A model generated the notes under the pieces. That model made no database searches. It was not told where the DNA came from and worked only from the letters and a program-made list of their open reading frames with translations. The translations under genes and the position numbers were made by a program. A stretch of 63,387 nucleotides of DNA from Pirellula sp. (lineage in GTDB: Bacteria; Planctomycetota; Planctomycetia; Pirellulales; Pirellulaceae), in NCBI GenBank assembly GCA_021300155.1, contig JAJTID010000129.1, positions 1-63,387 of the forward strand, in the 5' to 3' direction. How positions within the stretch are numbered: position 1 is the first letter of the stretch; every line of letters starts with the position of its first letter. Positions 24,989 to 32,675 of the stretch are shown here, piece after piece.

Positions 24989-25776
24989 CCCATTTTTCCA
25001 CGGAGAACTTATCCTTTGCCTATGAGAAGCTGGTGGTTTTTCAAGGCCTCAGTATGGATTTGCGAGCAGGCGAGATTGTGGCCTTGATTGGTGCTAACGG
25101 TGCCGGCAAAACGACTCTTTTGAGAACGATGGCCAAGCAGCTAAAGCAACAATCGGGTACGGTGCTGCTGGATTCACGCAGCACACAGAAGTTCACACGC
25201 CGTGAGATCGCCAAGCATCTATCCTTGATGCCACAGCACGAGCAGCGAGAGGCATCGCTACGGGTGTATGATGTCGTCGCCTTGGGACGCGCCCCGCACG
25301 TGGGGTGGTGGATGCCTTTGCGTGCAGAAGATGAAGCCATCGTTCAGCAATCACTCGAAGCCACTGCCATGACAGAGCTTCAAAAAAGAACGATCGATCA
25401 GCTTTCTGGTGGTGAGTGGCGACGAATGATTCTAGCTCGATCGCTTGCTCAGAACGCGAGTATTCTCTTGCTCGACGAACCGACGGCAGGACTCGACATG
25501 AAGTACCAATTCGAATGCCTCGGTCACGTCCGACGTATGGTCAAGGAACGGCAATTGATCGCCGTCATTACACTCCACGACCTCAACCAAGCGTCCATGT
25601 TCGCAGATAGAATTGCGATCCTGGCGAACAAGGAGTTGTTGTCGATCGGTCTACCGCAGGAAGTGATGCGTCCCGATTTGATTCGCAAAGCATTCGGTAT
25701 GGATGTTATGGTGGTTTCTCATCCGACGGAATCGATCCCAATGGTCGTGCCTATTCTCGCTTCTCCGGAGGTTTGA
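24985..25776 (+). CDS. btuD: Corrinoid ABC transporter ATPase
   Basis: 263 residues from the ATG at 24985, which overlaps the btuC stop (ATGA). Nucleotide-binding domain with Walker A GANGAGKTTLL (about 36-46), Q-loop MPQHEQREA, the FecE-type segment VYDVVALGRAPHVGWW, signature LSGGEWRRMILARSLAQ, Walker B ILLLDEPTAGLD and switch His in VITLHDLNQA. It powers import through BtuC. The frame is open further upstream inside btuC, but that extension has no homology-like content. The signature LSGGEWRR is normal for the FecE/BtuD group. Confidence 0.93.
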   Translation: MTHFSTENLSFAYEKLVVFQGLSMDLRAGEIVALIGANGAGKTTLLRTMAKQLKQQSGTVLLDSRSTQKFTRREIAKHLSLMPQHEQREASLRVYDVVALGRAPHVGWWMPLRAEDEAIVQQSLEATAMTELQKRTIDQLSGGEWRRMILARSLAQNASILLLDEPTAGLDMKYQFECLGHVRRMVKERQLIAVITLHDLNQASMFADRIAILANKELLSIGLPQEVMRPDLIRKAFGMDVMVVSHPTESIPMVVPILASPEV

Positions 25777-26715
25777 TTGGACACGATTGCGATACTAGTG
25801 ACCGCTTACGCTATGGATGTAGCGGGCGGGGATCCTCCCAATCGATTGCATCCTGTAGCGTGGATGGGAAACTGGATTTCCTTGGGAAGGAGACTTGCCC
25901 CCAAACGTGGTAACGCAGCGCAGTTTCTTTTCGGTTACGGTTGGGTACTTTTGAGTGTCGTTCTAATCGGCGCGGCAGCCTTTTTCATTCAAGCAGCATC
26001 GACGTTGATGCCGTGGATCGTGATGATTGGTTTGCAGGCATTTCTGGTGAAGTGTATGTTTAGCACGCGATCGTTATCGAAAGCAGCAGGTTGTGTATCT
26101 GACGCACTTTGTGCAAACGATTTGCCGGAAGCTCGACGACAATTGTCTTACCATTTAGTAAGTCGCAACACAGAGAGCTTAACCGAGTCGCAGGTTGCTG
26201 CAGCTACGATCGAATCGGTGGCAGAGAACACGAGTGATTCGATTGTTGCACCGTTACTTTTTTTTGCCATTGGGGGACTGCCTGGAGCGGCCATCTATCG
26301 GTTTGCGAATACGTGCGATGCCATGTGGGGATATCGGAATACGGAGTTTGAATGGCTTGGGAAAACCGCCGCTCGACTTGACGATTTGCTAAACTTGGTT
26401 CCGGCTCGAATCACAGCTATGCTCATTCTCCTAAGTGGCGCAGTCATGGGAATGCCTTGGACGCAAGGGCTGCGCATCTGGTGGCGAGATCGTTATCGAA
26501 CGAGTAGCCCAAACGCAGGGCAGCCTATGAGCGCCGCCGCTGGAGTGCTTGGAGTCTCGCTAGAAAAATTGGATTGCTACACATTGGGCAAAGAACTCGA
26601 TTCTCCCAATATAGATTCCATCCATGCTGCGGTACGAATCATGTGGATGGTAAGTGCGATATGGGGTTTCCTTCTTTGCATTTTTTGTGGCATTGCTGCT
26701 TGGAGATCCGTATGA
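25777..26715 (+). CDS. cbiB: Adenosylcobinamide-phosphate synthase
   Basis: 312 residues (also called cobD in other schemes). An integral membrane enzyme that joins adenosylcobyric acid with aminopropanol phosphate or aminopropanol. Recognised by DVAGGDPPNRLHPVAWMGNWI at the N-terminus, RRQLSYHLVSRNTESLTESQVAAATIESVAENTSDSIVAPLLFF in the middle (given here in part by the motif ESVAENTSDS) and RFANTCDAMWGYRN; at the end SPNAGQPMSAAAGVLGV. Four or five membrane helices. TTG start directly after the btuD stop, with GGAGGT 5 bases upstream. Works with cobQ upstream and cobC downstream. Confidence 0.93.
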   Translation: MDTIAILVTAYAMDVAGGDPPNRLHPVAWMGNWISLGRRLAPKRGNAAQFLFGYGWVLLSVVLIGAAAFFIQAASTLMPWIVMIGLQAFLVKCMFSTRSLSKAAGCVSDALCANDLPEARRQLSYHLVSRNTESLTESQVAAATIESVAENTSDSIVAPLLFFAIGGLPGAAIYRFANTCDAMWGYRNTEFEWLGKTAARLDDLLNLVPARITAMLILLSGAVMGMPWTQGLRIWWRDRYRTSSPNAGQPMSAAAGVLGVSLEKLDCYTLGKELDSPNIDSIHAAVRIMWMVSAIWGFLLCIFCGIAAWRSV

Positions 26716-27758
26716 ATCCTCAGGCAGAAGAGATCCACGGAGGCGTAGACTATCAAGAGTTTCGTGAGCTGGGACTGCACCCAAAAGATGTGATCGACTT
26801 CAGCTCGAACATCATGCCCTTTGGGCCTAGCCCTGAGGTCGTGCGCTCGCTTCATGAGCTTGTCATTGATCGTTACCCCGATCGAGATGGCTATGAACTC
26901 CGATCCGCTTTGGCGCAGTATCACGGTATGAGTGTCTCGCAAATCATGCTTGGTAACGGTTGCAGCCAGTTGATTCACCTGACAGCAATGTGTTGGATCA
27001 AGCCAGGTATGAACGTAATTGTCTTGGGTCCAACTTTCTCCGAGTACGCTCGTGCGTCGAAGATCGCAGGAGGTGTTTGTACGGAGGTGTCTGTATTCAA
27101 TTCAATGAGTGATTCACCAACAGACGCATTTCTCGAACATATCCAATCACACTCTCCCGACGTTGTTTGGCTGTGCAACCCCAACAACCCAACGGGTCAT
27201 TATCTCGACGCTGGGGAATTAGGCAACTTGATCGAAGCCATGCCACAAATCAAGTTCATCGTGGATGAGTCGTATCTTGACTTTGTCCTGAATGGAGCTT
27301 CTTTGTTTTGCCGTTACTTTCCGAATTTGATCGTGTTGCGATCGATGACCAAATACTATGCGATGGCCGGTCTACGGCTTGGGTATTTGTCTTGCACCGA
27401 ATCGACCATGAAGCAGTTGATGGAACGTCGCGTTCCTTGGAGCGTCAATGGGGCCGCTTTAGTCGCAGGAACAGCGGCATTAAATAGTCTGACCTACTAT
27501 CGCGACTCGATGGAGAAATTGCGACAAGCCAACAAATCCTTAACTCAAGCCTTAAAGCGGATAGGTCTCCAGCCTAAGGATAGCAGTGTCCCATTCTTCT
27601 TGGTGCCAGTCGACAATGGCAAGCGTACTCGCGAACAGCTTTTGAAAAAGCGAATCTTAGTTCGAGATTGCCGTTCCTTCGGCCTAGAGAACATGATTCG
27701 AATCTCTACTCAAACAGACACTCTTAATGAACAACTGTTGTTGGCCTTGAGGACATGA
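26712..27758 (+). CDS. cobC: Threonine-phosphate decarboxylase-like aminotransferase (CobC/CobD)
   Basis: 348 residues from the ATG at 26712, which overlaps the cbiB stop (ATGA). Fold-type I PLP enzyme. HGGVDYQEFRELG at the N-terminus and DFSSNIMPFGPS are typical of L-threonine-O-3-phosphate decarboxylases, which make the aminopropanol phosphate that CbiB uses; CNPNNPTG (155-162), Asp185 in VDESY and the PLP Lys214 in RSMTKYYAMAGLRLGY are all present. Histidinol-phosphate aminotransferases are close relatives, but the HGG start and the operon support the B12 role. Last gene of the operon. Confidence 0.88.
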   Translation: MNPQAEEIHGGVDYQEFRELGLHPKDVIDFSSNIMPFGPSPEVVRSLHELVIDRYPDRDGYELRSALAQYHGMSVSQIMLGNGCSQLIHLTAMCWIKPGMNVIVLGPTFSEYARASKIAGGVCTEVSVFNSMSDSPTDAFLEHIQSHSPDVVWLCNPNNPTGHYLDAGELGNLIEAMPQIKFIVDESYLDFVLNGASLFCRYFPNLIVLRSMTKYYAMAGLRLGYLSCTESTMKQLMERRVPWSVNGAALVAGTAALNSLTYYRDSMEKLRQANKSLTQALKRIGLQPKDSSVPFFLVPVDNGKRTREQLLKKRILVRDCRSFGLENMIRISTQTDTLNEQLLLALRT

Positions 27759-27789
27759 GCCGCGTTTTTGATAAGCGCGTAGATTCTTT

Positions 27790-27810
27790 GCTAATCGATC
27801 GACGATTAGC
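27790..27810. terminator. Stem-loop between convergent genes
   Basis: GCTAATCG (27790-27797) pairs perfectly with CGATTAGC (27803-27810) across a 5-base loop, at the shared 3' ends of cobC and the DUF1592 gene. There is no T-run on either side, so it is at best a bidirectional mRNA 3'-end structure. Confidence 0.4.
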
Positions 27811-30349
27811 GAGAGCGGAAGATTTCGCTGGAAAGAACTTCGACTATCATGGTTCGAAGACCGCCCCCTTCTTCTTGAACCTTTTGAGCGATCGCTTCGA
27901 TTTCCGAACGATCTGTTGGCTCCATGTGTCTTCCGGTAGAAAATGAAAGCATCGTATCCACCATGTGACGAACGAAAAAATCTTTTCTTGTTCCGCTTAG
28001 CAGTCGTTTAAACTCCGCGAAATCGGCATAGGTTTCACCGGAAGGAAACGTTCCGGTAGGATCGACCTTCGGTGCTGATTTGTCTCCCTTGAGCTTTGCA
28101 TATTTGTCACGATAACGTCCAATCGGATCGAAGTGTTCTAATGCAAAGCCCATCGGGTCGATTTTGCGATGGCACACGTTGCATGCTGCATCGGCTCGAT
28201 GTTTTTCTAAGCGATCGCGAATACTAGTCGCTCCACTTACATCGGACTCAATGGCAGGAACGACATCCGGTGGCGGTGGTGGAGGAATGCCTAACATGTT
28301 TTCTAAGACCCACACGCCGCGAGTTACAGAAGATGTGTCCACACCATTGGCACTCGACGTCAACACTCCAGCCATGCCAAGAACTCCACCACGTCGATTT
28401 CGATCGGACAATTCCACCTTCTGAAATCCATCTGCCAATCGCAACGTGTCTTTTGCTGGCAACCCGTAGAGCTTTGCCAGTTTCTTGTCGACAAAGGTAT
28501 AGTCGGAATCGATGAAGTCAGTGACTGGCCCATTCGAGTCGATGAGGTTACGAAAAAAGTACTTCGCTTCCTCTTTCATCGAAGTGGGCAAATCTTCAGC
28601 ATAATATTCGACCGCTTCTTTACGAGGTGGAGGCAAAGATCCGATGACCCGAAGATTCAACCAACTATCCAGGAACCTTCGAACGAATTCATCCGAGCGA
28701 GGGTCAGCCAACATGTGTTCAACCTGCTGCCTGAGCTCGGCAGGTTCAATAAGTTTCCCATCGGCAGCCGATGTCATTAACGCGATGTCGGGCGGAGTCC
28801 CAAAGAGCGTGTACGATATTCTCGACGCCAAATCATAAGGACCTAACTTTGGTTCCTTTTCAGGCGTACGTTCGCAAAGATAGAGGAATGAAGGAGAGCA
28901 AAGAATCATCTTGATTGTATCGAGAGCCGCTTGGCGTTCGGTCGCTTTATCATCGATTCGCTTCCGATAGATTCTATCAATGCGTACTCGATCGGAATCC
29001 TGGAGTGGTCGTCGAAAGGCTCGCTCTGCAAATGAATAGAGTTGTTCGGTTGCGCGTTCTGGTTGAAAACCATCCGGTCCGAAAACAGCGATCTCTTCGG
29101 CTGTGCCATGCGGTTCTTGCAATGGACCTCGAATCTTGATTTCATCAATCCGTATGTGAGGTAATGCTCCATCTGTCAGCAATTTGGCTCGACTCACGCC
29201 GGGATCTTTCTCGACCTTTAACTCTTCTTTATACTTCTTGTTTGTCTCAAGGACTGAAGCTCGAGACTCGTACGGTCCATTGGGAAAAATGAAGCGAGGC
29301 GTTTGACCTTCTTCGAGCCAAACACGAAACGTGATCCATTCTGCTTCTTTGTCAGGAACAATGGCTTGCCCGAGGATAGGCTCAATCGATTGCGGATAAT
29401 GAATGTGGCCACGCTTGATATCGCCCGGGACGACAGCCAACTGAAACGGCTCCGTGAAGTCGATCCGAAAGATCTTGGGATCGTAATGGGTATCGCGATG
29501 CATCGCTTGTGCATGCACATCGATATCGTAGAGCCCTGATACAGGAACACCTTGAAGGAAATCTTCTATGTGACCGTAGCCCCCTTGCCGTGTATCGGTG
29601 TTGGGCTGTTCGTAGATGCAAAGGTATCGATAATTGAAGACCGATTTGTGAGGTCCCGAAAGCTCTTCGTATTGCACAAAGTGGCCTTGGAAATGCCAAT
29701 CCTTGGGCGGGATGTCTGGCTTGTTCAGCCGCAGTTCGACTAAACGATTGGCTGCACTGAAGTACTGATCCAGCAATACGCCCGAAGTGATCATCTCCGA
29801 TCCGATCCGATCGATGTTGCGACTGGCAGTCTCGGCGGGAAACTCGGTAGTGAGTCCCAATGTATCAACGCGTCTAGAAAAAAGGGTTGCTAACGTGTTC
29901 TCGTATTCCCGATTGGTTAGCCGACGCATCACGGTCCGGCCGCCCGTGCTGCGTAGGCGACTCCGCGCGTCTCGCATGTTCGCTCGCAAAAACTCGACGA
30001 TCGCGATGCGTTCGTCGGTCGTTGGCTGATCCGCATCAGGTGGCGGCATCTGCCGCAACGTGAGTTGATCCACGATCTCGTCGGCCGTGATGAGATGTAG
30101 TTCGGAATCCAAAGGTAGTCGCAGCGACTCAAACTCGCGACTCCCCTGAGCATCTTGTTGATTGTGGCAATCGATGCAGTACGAACTCAAGAATTTTGAA
30201 AGAGTCTCCATTCGCTCATCGCATCGAGCCAATGAGCTGATAGACGCAAACAAAAAAAGGCTTGCTATCTCAATCCAAAGCGTTGAGTGAAACAGTTTGC
30301 TGTATGCAACAGCTAGTGGACGCGATCGGTTCTCAACAATAACGTTCAT
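27806..30349 (-). CDS. Planctomycete cytochrome-like protein DUF1587/1592/1588/1585
   Basis: 847 residues from the ATG at 30349, two bases past the stop of the DUF1552 gene; a TTG 30 bases earlier would overlap it. A signal-like helix (about 20-42) leads to a c-type haem motif CIDCH (Cys58-His62). The order expected for the family follows: DUF1587 (RRLTNREYENTLATLF), a long beta-rich carbohydrate-binding-like region, DUF1595 (FAERAFRRPL), DUF1592 (LASRISYTLFGTPPD), DUF1588 (GFQKVELSDRNRRGGVLGMAGVLT) and DUF1585. A second CxxCH, CNVCHRKIDPMGFALE, is at about 723. The family is planctomycete-enriched, exported and functionally uncharacterised; possibly electron transfer or polysaccharide breakdown. 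Paired with DUF1552 upstream as usual. Confidence 0.88.
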   Translation of the reverse strand: MNVIVENRSRPLAVAYSKLFHSTLWIEIASLFLFASISSLARCDERMETLSKFLSSYCIDCHNQQDAQGSREFESLRLPLDSELHLITADEIVDQLTLRQMPPPDADQPTTDERIAIVEFLRANMRDARSRLRSTGGRTVMRRLTNREYENTLATLFSRRVDTLGLTTEFPAETASRNIDRIGSEMITSGVLLDQYFSAANRLVELRLNKPDIPPKDWHFQGHFVQYEELSGPHKSVFNYRYLCIYEQPNTDTRQGGYGHIEDFLQGVPVSGLYDIDVHAQAMHRDTHYDPKIFRIDFTEPFQLAVVPGDIKRGHIHYPQSIEPILGQAIVPDKEAEWITFRVWLEEGQTPRFIFPNGPYESRASVLETNKKYKEELKVEKDPGVSRAKLLTDGALPHIRIDEIKIRGPLQEPHGTAEEIAVFGPDGFQPERATEQLYSFAERAFRRPLQDSDRVRIDRIYRKRIDDKATERQAALDTIKMILCSPSFLYLCERTPEKEPKLGPYDLASRISYTLFGTPPDIALMTSAADGKLIEPAELRQQVEHMLADPRSDEFVRRFLDSWLNLRVIGSLPPPRKEAVEYYAEDLPTSMKEEAKYFFRNLIDSNGPVTDFIDSDYTFVDKKLAKLYGLPAKDTLRLADGFQKVELSDRNRRGGVLGMAGVLTSSANGVDTSSVTRGVWVLENMLGIPPPPPPDVVPAIESDVSGATSIRDRLEKHRADAACNVCHRKIDPMGFALEHFDPIGRYRDKYAKLKGDKSAPKVDPTGTFPSGETYADFAEFKRLLSGTRKDFFVRHMVDTMLSFSTGRHMEPTDRSEIEAIAQKVQEEGGGLRTMIVEVLSSEIFRSR

Positions 30350-30350
30350 A

Positions 30351-31622
30351 TCAAGAGAATGTGCCAGTGCTAGTTCCAAACGATTCAGCGGGGATCCCGA
30401 GTCGTTGGATGATATCGAGGTACAGATTGCAAAGCGGCACTCGTTCCTTCATTTGTTTGAATTCGCCTCGTCCGTATCCACCGCCTGCCATGATGATTGG
30501 CAAGTCATCGTTGGTATGAGAATTGGCATCGGCGATACCGCTTCCAAACAGAACGGCTGTTGAATCCAACAGCGATCTGTCGCCGTCATTGATCTCTGCC
30601 AATCGGGTCAGAAACTTGCCGAAGTGCTCGATTTGGTACCGTTCCAATTTGATCAGGTCAGCGATTGCGTTTTCTTCATTTCCATGGTGCGATAGACCGT
30701 GATAGGACTTGTCGATGCCCAAGTCTTGTGGCAAAAAGCTACCGCCTATTTCCAGCGTAGCGACTCGGGTGGAGTCTGTCTGAAGAGCCAGTGCGATCAT
30801 TTCGTATAGCAACGGCAAATCATGAACCGTGTTGCGATCTGCCGGACGGCCCATCGGAGCCATAGGCTTTGGCTGATCTACCCATTGAGATTTCGCTTGG
30901 AGTCGTTTCTCGACGTCGCGAACGGATGAAAGATACTGGTCGAGTTTGGCGTTATCTTCGCGATTGATTTGATTTGATAAGGCTTTCGCTTCGTCGACCA
31001 TCGAGTCAAGGATCGAAGCTTGCAACCCATTGGCAATCTTCTGCTTTTCCTTTTGACCTAACGAGTCCTCAATAAACAGCTTTTCAAAAAGTGCGCTGGG
31101 GCCTGTGATCGGAGCAACACGAATACCTGAGCGAGTCCAAGCCAGTTGACATCCGCCGTGAATGCCCCCTTCGCAACCGACGGTGAGTGATGCAAAACGC
31201 GTTTGCTTGCCAATCACATCGGCGATGAATTGATCGACAGTGACATTTCCATCGGGGCGGTTCTTGGCTTCGTGATGAAGCACACCAGACAGAAACGTAT
31301 GGACGGCAAAGTGACCACCCTTCAAGCCATGGTTGAGCCCACGGTAGACGGTCATTTGATCGCGAAGTGGCTCGAGCGGTTCGAGTAATTTTGTTGTTTC
31401 AAACTCCTTGCCCTGGGTTTCAGGAAAGAGTTGTTTGCGTTGAAAGCCGAGCAAGTTTCCGATGGCGACGAATCGGCCTGCACTGACCCCTGCTCCGGGG
31501 GCGACATCGACCACCGATCGCTTCCCAATTGCATCATCTGCGACGGAGGGCAAGACGGGGATTGCCAAGGCTCCCGCGACGGATTTGAGCACAAAACGAC
31601 GGCGAGAAAGGAAAGGATGCAT
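30351..31622 (-). CDS. Tat-exported DUF1552 protein
   Basis: 423 residues. I chose the ATG at 31622 because it starts a twin-arginine signal (MHPFLSRRRFVLKSVAGALAIP); the open frame extends 98 residues further but is not family-like. DUF1552 follows with LLEPLEPLRDQMTVYRGLNHG, HTFLSGVLH, NVTVDQFIADVIGKQTRFASL, then LGIDKSYHGLSHHGNEENAI and a C-terminal LFGSGIADANSHTNDDLPII. The family resembles alkaline-phosphatase-like DUF1501 proteins and nearly always sits next to a DUF1592-type cytochrome gene, as here. Export by Tat suggests folding with a cofactor in the cytosol. Function unknown. Confidence 0.88.
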   Translation of the reverse strand: MHPFLSRRRFVLKSVAGALAIPVLPSVADDAIGKRSVVDVAPGAGVSAGRFVAIGNLLGFQRKQLFPETQGKEFETTKLLEPLEPLRDQMTVYRGLNHGLKGGHFAVHTFLSGVLHHEAKNRPDGNVTVDQFIADVIGKQTRFASLTVGCEGGIHGGCQLAWTRSGIRVAPITGPSALFEKLFIEDSLGQKEKQKIANGLQASILDSMVDEAKALSNQINREDNAKLDQYLSSVRDVEKRLQAKSQWVDQPKPMAPMGRPADRNTVHDLPLLYEMIALALQTDSTRVATLEIGGSFLPQDLGIDKSYHGLSHHGNEENAIADLIKLERYQIEHFGKFLTRLAEINDGDRSLLDSTAVLFGSGIADANSHTNDDLPIIMAGGGYGRGEFKQMKERVPLCNLYLDIIQRLGIPAESFGTSTGTFS

Positions 31623-31975
31623 CGCGGAGGCTCCAGAAATTGGAAGGTATTTGATTCGGAAGGAATCGATGTAGGTGGGATCAGGCCGAACTCTGGTCCG
31701 GCGATGAATAGTGTAGATCGTTGCGTCTGGAAAAGCCAGACAACGAACAACATTCATGGTAGGCCGGCTGTTTTTATCGGAAATTGAACGATGTTTGTTG
31801 AACGAAATGACTAAACCATCGCCGGCTTCCTCTGCCATTTCTTTCGAGCAGCTTGGATTGAAGACCATGGCGCCGACAAAAGTCAAAGTAGTAACCACAT
31901 TCCATGTGCCGTCCACCTAGCCAAAACCAGTCTCGCGGAAGCGACTGATTTCATCAATATGTCAAATTCGGCTGA

Positions 31976-32566
31976 TCAATCATCATTCATCGAAATCAGG
32001 ATTCGCGTAACGTACCACATCAATGTGGATACCGATGCGAAATCAATGTGGATACCGATGCGAACAATGCCAATGAGGCTGCGACGTGTTGGTGAGCATC
32101 TCGATCCGGGAGCGATTTCAACTCTTCGAGAATACCACGCGAGTTGTCTGGCTCCCGAACATAAACTGGAGCCCAACCATTTATCCAATTCTGTTCGCCC
32201 AATCGAGCCCATGCATCTCCTACGAAGTACCGGTAGGAATCACTTAAATAACGCTGTGGAATGGTTTCGTCGAAAAGAAATCGGTACGACCTTAACGAAA
32301 TTCGCTTCCATCAATTCGCCTCCATCAAAAGGTAGACTCAAGCTGCGAAAGAGGATTGTTGAGTCCGCGTTACCGTCCTGTTTCATTTCTAAAGATGTCC
32401 CCTCAGCCTTTAAGTCAACAGTCGAATCGACAATTTCGCCAACCCACTCGGTAAAGGAATACGTTTCGTACTCAACAATTCTGATCGCTGAAATCGCGAT
32501 TATTCGAGTTGAGCTTACCCCAGACCAAGCATATGCGATTGCCTTGCAGCATCCAAGTACAGCCAT
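31976..32566 (-). pseudogene. Reconstructable 188-aa gene broken by +1 T and a 23-bp duplication
   Basis: On the minus strand a frame from ATG 32566 runs to a TCTTTT tract near 32275 (ending ...NFVKVVPIS); removing one T joins it to FDETIPQRYLSDSYRYFVGDAWARLGE..., continuing to LALFASVST. There a 23-bp tandem duplication (32019-32064) shifts the frame again; removing one copy gives LMWYVTRILISMNDD and a stop at 31976. The corrected length, 591-24=567 bases, is exactly 189 codons. The product has ordinary protein composition but I do not recognise a family. A plus-strand frame of 218 residues over the same bases looks like its shadow. Pseudogene, or partly an assembly error. Confidence 0.55.
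32019..32064. repeat. 23-bp perfect tandem duplication
   Basis: The 22-base segment ATCAATGTGGATACCGATGCGA occurs at 32019-32040 and again at 32042-32063 (period 23). It has the form of a replication-slippage duplication inside the 3' part of the broken gene. Confidence 0.9.
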
Positions 32567-32675
32567 AGTACGGGAGCGTTCAACCCAACCATCCGATGAC
32601 GATCATTGGTACTAGTATCCGAAGCGGGAAACTGACACATCAAGGTGTGGGTAGCCGACCGGCAAAACATTCCCT

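Noticed and set aside
31623-31916. 98-residue N-terminal extension of the DUF1552 gene
   Set aside because: The twin-arginine signal must be at the N-terminus, so the ATG at 31622 is the real start.
31959-32615. Plus-strand frame of 218 residues
   Set aside because: The opposite strand gives more protein-like sequence and an exact 189-codon frame after two small corrections; the plus frame shows no recognisable motif and the 23-bp duplication merely repeats part of it.
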